Source: Clostridiales bacterium
Lineage (GTDB): Bacteria > Bacillota > Clostridia > Oscillospirales > Oscillospiraceae
Assembly: GCA_019415645.1 (NCBI GenBank)
Contig: DXYV01000027.1
Coordinates: forward strand, 1-35,713
DNA: 35,713 bases
Reading direction: 5' to 3'
Below the pieces are notes generated by a model. The model saw only the letters and a list, made by a program, of their open reading frames with translations, had not been told where the DNA came from and did not search any database. The position numbers and the translations under genes were made by a program. Position 1 is the first letter of the stretch. Every line of letters starts with the position of its first letter. Shown piece after piece: positions 16,550-23,937 of this stretch.

Positions 16550-17305
16550 ATGCACATTATTACTCAGGGCTTGGTCCTGCGGGAGACCAACTATAAAGAA
16601 GCGGACAAAATTCTGACGGTCCTCACGGCGGAAGGGGGCAAGCGCACCGTCAAGGCCCGGGCCTGCCGGCGCAAGGGGAGCCCGCTGGCGGCGGCCGCCC
16701 AGCTGCTGACCTGGTCGGACATGACGCTGTTTGAGTACCGGGATTATTATACCCTGAACGAGGCCTCTACCCGGGAGGAGTTCCGTGGCCTGCGGAATGA
16801 CCTGGAGAAGCTGGCGCTGGGCTCCTACTTTGCCGAGGTGACCGAGGCGGTGGCCGAGGAGGGAGTTCCCCAGCCCGCGCTGCTCTCGCTGATCTTGAAC
16901 TGCCTGTACGCGCTGGACAAGTGGGACAAGCCGCCGGCCCTGGTCAAGGCGGCCTTTGAACTGCGGGCGCTGTGCGCGGCGGGCTACGAGCCCATGCTGG
17001 ACGCCTGCGCAGTGTGCGGTGTGCCCGAGCCCGAAGGGCCGCGGCTCAACCTCTCGGAGGGAGTGCTCCACTGCGCCCGCTGCAAGGAGGGGGCGGGGGA
17101 GGGCATCTCCATGCCCCTGACCGGCGCGGCGCTGGAGGCCATGCGCTATGTGGTCGGCTGTCCGGCCAAGAAGCTGCTGTCCTTTACCTTAGAGGGAGAG
17201 AGCCTGAGCCGAATGAGCCAGGCGACGGAGGCCTACCTCATGACCCAGCTGGAGCGGGGCTTCCGCACGCTGGATTTTTACAAACAGATTCAAATGACCC
17301 CGTAA
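16550..17305 (+). CDS. recO: DNA repair protein RecO
   Basis: 251 residues from the ATG at 16550 (AGGAG 8 nt upstream), beginning MHIITQGLVLRETNYKEADK, the RecO OB-fold N-terminus. The C-terminal part has a zinc site (CAVC...CARC, about residues 149-175). RecO binds single-stranded DNA and SSB and helps load RecA in the RecFOR pathway. The frame is open further upstream, but those codons overlap yqzL and do not resemble RecO. Confidence 0.94.
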   Translation: MHIITQGLVLRETNYKEADKILTVLTAEGGKRTVKARACRRKGSPLAAAAQLLTWSDMTLFEYRDYYTLNEASTREEFRGLRNDLEKLALGSYFAEVTEAVAEEGVPQPALLSLILNCLYALDKWDKPPALVKAAFELRALCAAGYEPMLDACAVCGVPEPEGPRLNLSEGVLHCARCKEGAGEGISMPLTGAALEAMRYVVGCPAKKLLSFTLEGESLSRMSQATEAYLMTQLERGFRTLDFYKQIQMTP

Positions 17306-17335
17306 CGCGTGGGCCCTCGGGCCCGCGCGTTTTTT
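17306..17335 (+). terminator. Intrinsic terminator of recO
   Basis: The stem CGCGTGGGCCC/GGGCCCGCGCG (17306-17316 with 17319-17329, one G-T pair) is followed by six T. It separates the era-recO transcript from the sigma-54 promoter of kal. Confidence 0.9.
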
Positions 17336-17347
17336 GGATAAGGCGAC

Positions 17348-17365
17348 TTGGCATGAAATTTGCAT
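17348..17365 (+). promoter_or_regulatory. Sigma-54 (-24/-12) promoter of kal
   Basis: TTGGCATGAAATTTGCAT matches the sigma-54 consensus TGGCAYR-N4-TTGCW. The invariant GG (17350-17351) and GC (17362-17363) are 10 nt apart, as required. It lies 53 nt before the kal start. Confidence 0.88.
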
Positions 17366-17417
17366 TTTTCCAGGGCAGAGGGGCGGCCGCCCCAAACAAG
17401 AAGGGAGCGCAACGAAG

Positions 17418-17807
17418 ATGGAAAAAATCACGTCGGAACTTCGGGTCAGAATGTCAGCCAAGGACGCGCACTATGGCGGGAATCTGGTGGATGGAGCCCA
17501 TATGCTCCATCTGTTCGGGGATGTGGCGACAGAGCTGCTCATCCGCTGTGACGGGGACGAGGGCCTGTTCTGTGCCTATGACAATGTGGAGTTTTTGGCG
17601 CCAGTCTATGCCGGCGACTACATTGAGGCCAGGGGAGAGATCGTCTCGGTGGGAAACACCTCCCGTAAGATGACTTTCACCGCCCATAAGGTCATTACGG
17701 CCCGGCCGGAGATCAGCGCGTCCGCTGCGGATGTGCTGGATGAGCCGGTGCTGGTCTGCCGCGCCAGCGGAACCTGCGTGGTCCCGGCGGCCTGCAAACG
17801 GAAGTAA
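17418..17807 (+). CDS. kal: Hotdog-fold 3-aminobutyryl-CoA ammonia-lyase
   Basis: 129 residues from the ATG at 17418, preceded by AAGGGAG. A single hotdog domain with SELRVRMSAKDAHYGGNLVDGAHMLHLFGD and the PVYAGDYIEARGEI strand pattern resembles Kal of the clostridial lysine pathway, which removes ammonia from L-3-aminobutyryl-CoA to give crotonyl-CoA. It is a single-gene unit with its own sigma-54 promoter and terminator. Presence of kdd and kce downstream under a matching promoter strongly supports this role over a generic acyl-CoA thioesterase. Confidence 0.78.
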   Translation: MEKITSELRVRMSAKDAHYGGNLVDGAHMLHLFGDVATELLIRCDGDEGLFCAYDNVEFLAPVYAGDYIEARGEIVSVGNTSRKMTFTAHKVITARPEISASAADVLDEPVLVCRASGTCVVPAACKRK

Positions 17808-17817
17808 AGCGTCCGCG

Positions 17818-17848
17818 AAACGGCCCGTCCCTCTGGGACGGGCCGTTT
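17818..17848 (+). terminator. Intrinsic terminator of kal
   Basis: A perfect 14-bp stem (17818-17831 with 17835-17848) with a TCT loop, followed by CTTTGATTT. Confidence 0.85.
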
Positions 17849-17861
17849 CTTTGATTTGGAC

Positions 17862-17890
17862 TTGCGAGTTTGTGAAATGCGCATTATAAT
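17862..17890 (+). promoter_or_regulatory. Sigma-A-type promoter of the Kdd-sigma-54 activator gene
   Basis: TTGCGA (17862-17867), 17-nt spacer, TATAAT (17885-17890). The regulator thus has a housekeeping promoter while the flanking genes have -24/-12 promoters, as expected if it must be present before induction. Confidence 0.7.
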
Positions 17891-17947
17891 GGGCGGAGAC
17901 ATTACATATAAATTGTGCAGGAATACAGAAGAGGGGGAGGGACCGTC

Positions 17948-20056
17948 GTGTTGGATAGTTTTGGCCTGGGACGGTCGCTGGAGCCGGAGCGTTCCCTGGC
18001 GCAGCAGGCCTGGAGAGTGGATAATCAGATGGAGCTGCGCCGGGACGAGCTGCTGATTGATGTGAAGATCGTCAGCATCAATCTGGTCAGTTTCAGCGAG
18101 ATCTGGGAGGAGACCGGGGGCGACGACGATCTGCTGCGCCGGCGGGTCATGGAGATCATCCGCGAGCGGGGAAAGCTCCACAACCCGGTGACCAATACAG
18201 GCGGGATGCTGTATGGCACGGTGGCCGGTATGGGGCCGGACTATCCCAATCGCTGCGCCGTGCGGACCGGCGATGAGGTGATCTCCCTGGTCTCTCTGTC
18301 CATCACACCGCTGAAGCTGGAACGAATCTGCTCGGTGGACTACGAGAGCGCCCAGCTGGAGGTGGAAGGGCAGGCCATTCTGTACGCCGACTCACCCTTG
18401 GTGCGAAAGCCGCAGGATATGCCGCTGCGAGTGGCCATCTCAGCTATGGATGAGGCGGGCGCGCCAGCCTGCACCCACCGAATCGTGCGGGGCGGACAGG
18501 AGGTGCTGGTGCTGGGGGCCAGCGGCCGGACCGGCCTGCTGTGCGGCTATGCGGCCCGGGACAAGATGGAGCGGGATGGCAAACTGGTGGGTGTGGTACG
18601 TGACCGGGAAAGCCGGGCCATGCTGGAGCAGTACGGTCTGTATGACGAGGTACTGGTTCTGGACGCCACAGATATTGAGCGATTCTGCGGTGTGGAGGAG
18701 GGCGGAATCGCCCGCCGCTTTGACGTGGTCATCAACTGTATCAATTCCGCCAATACGGAGATCGCCAGCCTGGTGGCTGTAAAAAACAAGGGCGTGATTT
18801 ATTTTGCCACCCTGGGCTGCGATTATAAATTCGCCGGCCTGACGGCGGAGAGCATCGGAAAAGAAGTGCGAATCATTCCCTACACCGGTTTTCTGGAGGG
18901 GCACGCGGACTACACCCTGGGTCTGCTGCGCCGGTTTCCCCGGATGCAGGAGGCGATTCAGCAGCAGTTCCAGACCGTGGAGGAGGAGCGAATCCGACAT
19001 GAGCGGCGGGAACGGTGGGAGGAGGAGCACCGGGACGACAGCGCCAATGTGGGCGGCTATATTTTCCGCAGCAAGGAGTCCAAAGCTACCCTGCGCCAGG
19101 CGCTGAAGGTGGCCCGCTATACCTCCAATGTGATGATTTACGGGGAGTCCGGTGTGGGCAAGGAGATCATTGCCCGCATCATCCATCAGAACAGCGAGCG
19201 CAAGAGCTTTCCCATGATTAAAATCAACTGCGCGGCCATTCCGGAGAATCTGCTGGAATCCGAGCTGTTCGGCTACGAAAAAGGATCCTTTACCGGGGCA
19301 AATGCCAAGGGGAAAATGGGCCTGTGGGAGGCGGCACAGAACGGGACGTTGTTTCTGGACGAGGTAGGAGAGCTTCCGCTCTCCTTTCAGGCTAAACTGC
19401 TGCGGGTCATTCAGGAAAAGGAGATCGTGCGGGTGGGCGGGATCGCCCCCATCAAAGTAAATGTGCGCATTGTGGCGGCCACCAACCGGGACCTGGCAGA
19501 GATGGTACAGCGCGGACTGTTCCGGGAGGATCTCTATTACCGCTTGAACGTCTACCCCATTACCGTGCAGCCGCTGCGCAAGCGGCGAATGGACATCGTC
19601 CCGTTGGCCGAGCATTTCGTGGAGCGCTACAACGGTGAATTTGGCCTGAAAAAGACCCTGAGCGCCCAGACTCTGGAGTTCTTGGCCAATCAACCCTTCC
19701 GGGGTAATATCCGGGAACTGCAGAATTTGATTCAGCGGCTGATGATCACCACGGATTATCAGATTATCGAGGTGCGGGACGTGCTGACTGCGCTGGCCTA
19801 TGACCAGAAGGAAGGACGCCGGGAGCATGGCGCTGCCAAATCTCCCGGGGCTGCGGCAGCCCCTCCGCCTCCGGCAGATCCGGAGGCGGAAGGGACACTA
19901 AAGGAGCAGCTGGCCCGGCAGGAGGCAGCCATTCTGCGGGCTTGCAAAAAGAAGTACGGCTCCACGCGCAAAATGGCAGAGCAGTTGGGTATCAGCCAAC
20001 CCTCCGTGGTACGTAAGCTGAACCAATATGGGATTCAGGACGAATCAGCGGACTGA
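17948..20056 (+). CDS. Sigma-54-dependent activator with an N-terminal 3,5-diaminohexanoate dehydrogenase (Kdd)-like sensor domain
   Basis: 702 residues from the GTG at 17948 (GGAGG 7 nt upstream; a GTG at 17915 has no ribosome binding site). Residues 1 to about 345 are collinear with the Kdd enzyme encoded downstream: ERGKLHNPVTNTGGMLYGTV, GDEVISLVSLSITPLKLE and a Rossmann motif VLVLGASGRTGLL at residue 186, the same position as in Kdd. After a charged linker comes a sigma-54 AAA+ domain: Walker A GESGVGKE (399), sigma-54 contact loop GSFTGA (446), Walker B TLFLDEVGEL (about 467) and REDLYYRLNV. A C-terminal Fis-like HTH (about 665-697) includes RKMAEQLGISQPSVVRKL. It should bind a pathway ligand and/or NAD(H), then remodel sigma-54 polymerase at the kal and kdd promoters. 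Domain content is certain; the sensor role is inference. Confidence 0.92.
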   Translation: MLDSFGLGRSLEPERSLAQQAWRVDNQMELRRDELLIDVKIVSINLVSFSEIWEETGGDDDLLRRRVMEIIRERGKLHNPVTNTGGMLYGTVAGMGPDYPNRCAVRTGDEVISLVSLSITPLKLERICSVDYESAQLEVEGQAILYADSPLVRKPQDMPLRVAISAMDEAGAPACTHRIVRGGQEVLVLGASGRTGLLCGYAARDKMERDGKLVGVVRDRESRAMLEQYGLYDEVLVLDATDIERFCGVEEGGIARRFDVVINCINSANTEIASLVAVKNKGVIYFATLGCDYKFAGLTAESIGKEVRIIPYTGFLEGHADYTLGLLRRFPRMQEAIQQQFQTVEEERIRHERRERWEEEHRDDSANVGGYIFRSKESKATLRQALKVARYTSNVMIYGESGVGKEIIARIIHQNSERKSFPMIKINCAAIPENLLESELFGYEKGSFTGANAKGKMGLWEAAQNGTLFLDEVGELPLSFQAKLLRVIQEKEIVRVGGIAPIKVNVRIVAATNRDLAEMVQRGLFREDLYYRLNVYPITVQPLRKRRMDIVPLAEHFVERYNGEFGLKKTLSAQTLEFLANQPFRGNIRELQNLIQRLMITTDYQIIEVRDVLTALAYDQKEGRREHGAAKSPGAAAAPPPPADPEAEGTLKEQLARQEAAILRACKKKYGSTRKMAEQLGISQPSVVRKLNQYGIQDESAD

Positions 20057-20073
20057 TTTGAATTTACATCAAA

Positions 20074-20116
20074 GAGCGATACAAAAAGTAATCAGCGATT
20101 AGTTTTTGTATCGCTC
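20074..20116. terminator. 43-nt near-perfect palindrome: terminator and possible activator site
   Basis: The arms GAGCGATACAAAAA (20074-20087) and TTTTTGTATCGCTC (20103-20116) are perfect 14-nt complements. Inside, TAATC/GATTA pair around an AGC loop, with one G-G mismatch between the two stems. CTTTT follows, so it can terminate the activator gene. It also lies 69-111 nt upstream of the kdd -24 element, the usual place for an enhancer-type site of a sigma-54 activator. No clear second copy is visible near kal. Confidence 0.7.
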
Positions 20117-20184
20117 CTTTTGCGTTTTGGTAGCCGGAACGGGGGAAGTAGACGGAAGTTGCAGGGGCGGGAGGAAAAAATAAG

Positions 20185-20202
20185 TTGGCATGGAGCTTGC
20201 AA
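20185..20202 (+). promoter_or_regulatory. Sigma-54 (-24/-12) promoter of kdd-kce-TRAP operon
   Basis: TTGGCATGGAGCTTGCAA matches TGGCAYR-N4-TTGCW, with GG (20187-20188) and GC (20199-20200) 10 nt apart. The first 8 nt are identical to the kal promoter. It lies 65 nt before the kdd start. Confidence 0.9.
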
Positions 20203-20266
20203 TTTAACCAATCGGAACGAGAAAAGAACGGACAAATACGGTGAAAACCACCAAGGAGGAGTTCGT

Positions 20267-21307
20267 ATGCGAGGAGACCGGTATGGCAGTCACCGGGTGA
20301 TTGCGCCCAAGGGACTGCTGCCCCAGGCGGCGGAACAAATCAGCAACGATCCGACCATCTGTTCCAATGAGATTCGAATCGATGTGATTGCGCTCCAGCC
20401 CACCGCAACTGCCTTTGGCCGGCTGAAACGGGAGTGCGGCGGTGACAAGGAGAAAATCGCCCAGGCAATTTTGAAAATCGTGGAGGAGCGGGGAAAGTTT
20501 CAGGACCCTGTCTCCAAGTCCGGCGGAATTTTGATCGGGCGGGTGAAGGAGATTGGCGCGGACCTCCGGGACCGCGGAGATATCCAGGTGGGTGACAAGA
20601 TCGCCACATTGGTATCCTTGTCTCTGACGCCGCTGAAGATTTATGAGATCACGGGGATGGACCTGGACACGGAGCAGGTTTACTGTAAAGCGGATGCGAT
20701 CCTGTTTGAGAGCGGAATTTACACCAAGCTGCCGGAGGATCTGGGTGACCCGCTCTCCCTGGCGCTGATGGACGTGGCGGGGGCGCCGGCCCAGGTGGCG
20801 GTTCACGCCAAGCCCGGCGACGTGGTCGTGGTGATGGGCGCGGGCAAGGCAGGATTGCTGTGTCTGGCGGAGGCCAAGAAGCGGGTCTCGCCTACAGGTA
20901 CGGTGGTATGCCTGGAGTATTCCCAGGAACAGTGCGACGTGGTAAGCCGTCTGGGAATCGCCGATGTGGTGCTTCAGGCCAACGGCCAGGAACCGCTGAT
21001 TACCTACAAGCGTTATCTGGAGGCCATGCACGGGAGACTGGCTGACTTCACGGTGAGCACAGTCAGCGTGGGCGATACGGAACTGTCCGCCATATTGGTG
21101 ACCAAGGACGAAGGAAAGATTTATTTTTTCAGCATGAGCACAGATTTTGTGAAGGCATCCCTCGGAGCGGAGGGCGTGGGGAAATATGTGCCCATGCTCA
21201 TCGGGAACGGCTATTACCCCGGGCATGCCCAGATCGCCTTTGACATTGTGCGCCGGGAGGAAAAGCTGCGGAGCTATTTTGTGAACCGCTATTGCGGCGG
21301 TGGCTAA
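20267..21307 (+). CDS. kdd: L-erythro-3,5-diaminohexanoate dehydrogenase
   Basis: 346 residues from the ATG at 20267, with AAGGAGGA 6 nt upstream. A zinc-free medium-chain dehydrogenase-like fold: catalytic-type N-domain with SLSLTPLKIYEI, then the Rossmann domain VVVVMGAGKAGLLC (186-199) and the C-terminal GNGYYPGHAQIAFDIVR characteristic of Kdd. Kdd oxidatively deaminates 3,5-diaminohexanoate with NAD+ to 5-amino-3-oxohexanoate, which Kce uses next. It overlaps the likely kce frame by 8 nt, so the two are translationally linked. A full second copy of this domain forms the front of the activator upstream. Confidence 0.88.
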   Translation: MRGDRYGSHRVIAPKGLLPQAAEQISNDPTICSNEIRIDVIALQPTATAFGRLKRECGGDKEKIAQAILKIVEERGKFQDPVSKSGGILIGRVKEIGADLRDRGDIQVGDKIATLVSLSLTPLKIYEITGMDLDTEQVYCKADAILFESGIYTKLPEDLGDPLSLALMDVAGAPAQVAVHAKPGDVVVVMGAGKAGLLCLAEAKKRVSPTGTVVCLEYSQEQCDVVSRLGIADVVLQANGQEPLITYKRYLEAMHGRLADFTVSTVSVGDTELSAILVTKDEGKIYFFSMSTDFVKASLGAEGVGKYVPMLIGNGYYPGHAQIAFDIVRREEKLRSYFVNRYCGGG

Positions 21308-22151
21308 AGACAGAAAGGAGTTGAGCGTTACGGAAAAGCTGATCGTCACAGCCGCCATCTGCGGCGCGGAGGTGACCAAGGAGCAAAACCCGGCGGTGCC
21401 GTATACGGTGGAGGAGATTGCCCGGGAGGCGAAATCCGCCTATGATGCGGGCGCGTCCGTCATTCACCTTCATGTACGTTGGGACGACGGCACACCCACC
21501 CAGGACAAGGGCCGCTTTCAGGAGTGCGTCACTGCCATTCTGAAGGAGTGCCCCGATGTAATCATCCAGCCTTCCACCGGCGGCGCGGTGGGCATGACCG
21601 ACGAGGAGCGACTCCAGTCCACGGAACTCACCCCGGTTCCGGAGTTCGCCACGCTGGACTGCGGGACCTGCAACTTCGGCGGAGATGAGATCTTCATCAA
21701 CACCGACAACACCGTGTTCAACTTTGCCCGCATCATGCAGGCGCGGGGCATCAAGCCCGAGCTGGAGGTCTTTGACAAAGGAATGATCGACATCGCCCTC
21801 AAGGCCGACCGGAAGGGCCTGCTGGTCCACCCCCTTCATTTTGACTTTGTGCTGGGCGTCCAGATGACGGCCACGGTCCGGGATCTGGTGTTTATGGCAG
21901 GGAGCGTGCCGCCTGGCTCTACCTGGACGGCTACCGGACTGGGAAAAAACGCCTGGACCATCGCTGCGGCGACCATCGCCATGGGCGGCCATGTGCGGGT
22001 GGGGTTCGAGGATAACCTCTATTTGGAAAAAGGTGTGCTGGCCAAAAGCAACGGGGAAATGGTGGAAAAAGCCGTCCAGCTGGCCAAACTGCTGGGTCGG
22101 GAGATCGCCACTCCTGCTGAGGCCCGCCGCATCCTGAGCCTGAAGCAATGA
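21300..22151 (+). CDS. kce: 3-keto-5-aminohexanoate cleavage enzyme (BKACE family)
   Basis: 283 residues if started at GTG 21300. A DUF849/BKACE TIM barrel with zinc ligands HLHVR (His, His) and the late Glu in VRVGFEDN, which matches the Kce pattern. The segment AAICGAEVTKEQNPAVPYTVEEIAREAKSAYDAGASVIHLH is typical of Kce proper. It condenses 5-amino-3-oxohexanoate with acetyl-CoA to give 3-aminobutyryl-CoA and acetoacetate, feeding Kal. The start is uncertain: a good AAAGGAG (21314-21320) lies 9 nt before an ACG at 21330, exactly where homologs have their initiator Met (M-EKLI). BKACE enzymes accept many beta-keto acids, so the exact substrate rests on the neighbours. Confidence 0.88.
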   Translation: MAKDRKELSVTEKLIVTAAICGAEVTKEQNPAVPYTVEEIAREAKSAYDAGASVIHLHVRWDDGTPTQDKGRFQECVTAILKECPDVIIQPSTGGAVGMTDEERLQSTELTPVPEFATLDCGTCNFGGDEIFINTDNTVFNFARIMQARGIKPELEVFDKGMIDIALKADRKGLLVHPLHFDFVLGVQMTATVRDLVFMAGSVPPGSTWTATGLGKNAWTIAAATIAMGGHVRVGFEDNLYLEKGVLAKSNGEMVEKAVQLAKLLGREIATPAEARRILSLKQ

Positions 22152-22220
22152 CTGGACCTGTAAGTATCCAGCCAATATAAGAAAATGGACCATCCTGTTT
22201 AAGGAAGAGAGGAGAACACC

Positions 22221-23306
22221 ATGAAATTGAAAAAATGGATCGCCCTTGCCATGACTGCAGCTATTAGTTTTACCCTGTTTTCCGGTTGTACCCGCCCCAG
22301 CGACAATGCGAACAACCCTCCGGCCAATACCGGCAGCGACCAGGGAACCAATGCTTCGGAACCTGCGGACGCCAACGAGCCCATCGTCATTAAGATCGGT
22401 CATACCGACTCGGATACCCGCTCTACCCATCGCTGGAGCGTCTGGCTGGGCGAGTGGCTGGAGGAGCAGGCGCCCGGGCGCTTCCAGGTAGAGGTCTACC
22501 CCAACGGACAATTGGGCGACTCCCCGGACATGGTGGCCGGCGTGAAGCTGGGTACCCTGACCATGGAGTTCGACCTGTCCTCCGTAGTCAGTTCGGTCTC
22601 CGGCGCGGCCACCAGCGCGGTGGATCTGCCTTACCTGTACCCCACCTATGAGGACTGGGTGGAGGGCACCTTTGAAAACGGCGGCCTGGAGCTGTTCAAC
22701 GAGACGCTGGCGCCTTCGGGCTATTACTGCATCGGCATGTATTACAACGGTATGCGGCAGGTCATCAGCCGCACCGGGACCTACCACAATTCGGATGATC
22801 TGAAGGGCCAGAAGATCCGTATCGCCCAAAATGATTTGGACATCAAAACGTGGAACGCCATGGGCGCCAATCCCACCCCTATGTCGTGGAACGAGGTACT
22901 CACATCCCTGTCCACTGGTACTGTCGAGGCGCTGGACCACTCTCTGGGTGTGTTCAATGATTTCAACATCCATGAGATTGCCCCCTACATCACCCTGACC
23001 AACCATGCCAGCTCTCCCTTCCCCATTGTCTGCTCGCTGGAGTGGATCGAGTCCCTGGACCCGGAGGACCGGGCTCTGCTGGAGGAGGGCGTGACCCTGG
23101 CCTGTGAGCAGCAGCGCGAAGAGGAGCGGGCCAACGAGCTGGAGTACATTGAGCGGTTTAAGGAAGAGGGCGCAACCGTCGAGGAACTGACTCCGGAGGA
23201 GACGGCCGCCTTCAAGGAAGCGGTTCAGCCCGTGTACGATGACCTGCGGGCTCAGATCGGCGACGAGCTGATGGACCGCTGGCTGGTCACCGTGCCCCAG
23301 CACTGA
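22221..23306 (+). CDS. dctP: TRAP transporter substrate-binding lipoprotein DctP
   Basis: 361 residues. Lipoprotein signal with basic start, hydrophobic core and lipobox LFSGC (Cys23), then a Pro/Asn/Ser-rich tether to about residue 55. The DctP fold shows GQLGDSPDMVAGVKLGTLTM and KIRIAQNDLDIKTWNAMGANPTPMSW, where the Arg is the family's carboxylate-binding residue. It delivers an organic acid to the DctQM membrane pair using a Na+ gradient. Cotranscribed with kdd-kce (69-nt gap), so the ligand is probably an amino or keto acid that enters this pathway. The extracellular anchoring fits a Gram-positive cell. Confidence 0.92.
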   Translation: MKLKKWIALAMTAAISFTLFSGCTRPSDNANNPPANTGSDQGTNASEPADANEPIVIKIGHTDSDTRSTHRWSVWLGEWLEEQAPGRFQVEVYPNGQLGDSPDMVAGVKLGTLTMEFDLSSVVSSVSGAATSAVDLPYLYPTYEDWVEGTFENGGLELFNETLAPSGYYCIGMYYNGMRQVISRTGTYHNSDDLKGQKIRIAQNDLDIKTWNAMGANPTPMSWNEVLTSLSTGTVEALDHSLGVFNDFNIHEIAPYITLTNHASSPFPIVCSLEWIESLDPEDRALLEEGVTLACEQQREEERANELEYIERFKEEGATVEELTPEETAAFKEAVQPVYDDLRAQIGDELMDRWLVTVPQH

Positions 23307-23319
23307 ACGCAGAAAAACG

Positions 23320-23351
23320 CTCCGGTCCGGGTTTTCAAGCCCGGACCGGAG
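23320..23351 (+). promoter_or_regulatory. Intercistronic hairpin after dctP
   Basis: A perfect 12-bp stem (23320-23331 with 23340-23351) with an 8-nt loop and no T-run. It probably protects the upstream mRNA 3' end, so that the binding protein is made in excess over the membrane subunits, as is common in such operons. Confidence 0.6.
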
Positions 23352-23371
23352 GCGGAACCTGCGGCCATGAG

Positions 23372-23412
23372 AAAGGAGGAGACGGGCGTATTGCGGAATA
23401 CGCCTGATTATG
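23372..23412 (+). promoter_or_regulatory. Unusual dctQ ribosome binding site with bridging hairpin
   Basis: A strong AAAGGAGG (23372-23379) is 30 nt before the dctQ ATG (23410). Between them a 10-bp stem (23383-23392 with 23397-23406, one G-T pair) closes a GCGG tetraloop. Folded, it leaves only about 6 nt between Shine-Dalgarno and ATG. No other usable in-frame start lies nearby. Confidence 0.6.
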
Positions 23413-23937
23413 CCGATGAAAGGGAAAAACCGTATTTTTTCCGTGCTCAATCGAATCGAAGAGATCATTCTGGTGGCGATGTTTGCCGTCATGGTGCTGG
23501 TGATTTTTGTCCAGGTCATCATGCGTAAGGCGAACAACTCCCTGGTGTGGTCGGAGGAATTGGGCAAATTCCTGTTTGTATGGATCTCCTGGCTGGGAAT
23601 CAGCATTGGCCAGCGAAAGGGCGAACACATCAAGATCACCATGCTGGTGGATCGCTTCCCCTTCCGTGTGGCACAGATCTTCAATATTCTGTCCGATATT
23701 ATCGTCATAGTCATTTGCGCGGTGACGCTGTACTATGGCGTGACGTTGGTGATTACTCAGTGGACTACTCCCTATGCCGGAATCAAGATCAGCACCTCCT
23801 GGGGCTATCTGGCGGTTGTGGTGGGCTGCGCCTTGATGATTCTGCGCTGCCTGGTCAGCAGCAAACAGTCCCTGGTTCTGCTGATAAAGGGTAAGCCGGA
23901 GGAACCGGCAGAAGAGGAAGGAGGCGGCGACGCATGA
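23410..23937 (+). CDS. dctQ: TRAP transporter small membrane subunit DctQ
   Basis: 175 residues with four predicted membrane helices and the family pattern VFVQVIMRKANNSLVWSEELGKFLFVWISWLGISIGQRKGEHI. It forms the membrane complex with DctM. It overlaps the dctM start by 4 nt (ATGA). Its own start is set by the hairpin-bridged ribosome binding site noted separately. Confidence 0.9.
   Translation: MPMKGKNRIFSVLNRIEEIILVAMFAVMVLVIFVQVIMRKANNSLVWSEELGKFLFVWISWLGISIGQRKGEHIKITMLVDRFPFRVAQIFNILSDIIVIVICAVTLYYGVTLVITQWTTPYAGIKISTSWGYLAVVVGCALMILRCLVSSKQSLVLLIKGKPEEPAEEEGGGDA

Noticed and set aside
17418..17807. Hotdog protein as a plain thioesterase.
   Set aside because: Its sequence resembles Kal and it shares a sigma-54 promoter type with kdd-kce; a thioesterase role is less likely, though not excluded.
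17915..17947. Upstream GTG start for the Kdd-sigma-54 activator.
   Set aside because: No Shine-Dalgarno before it, whereas GTG 17948 has GGAGG at 7 nt, and homology begins after 17948.
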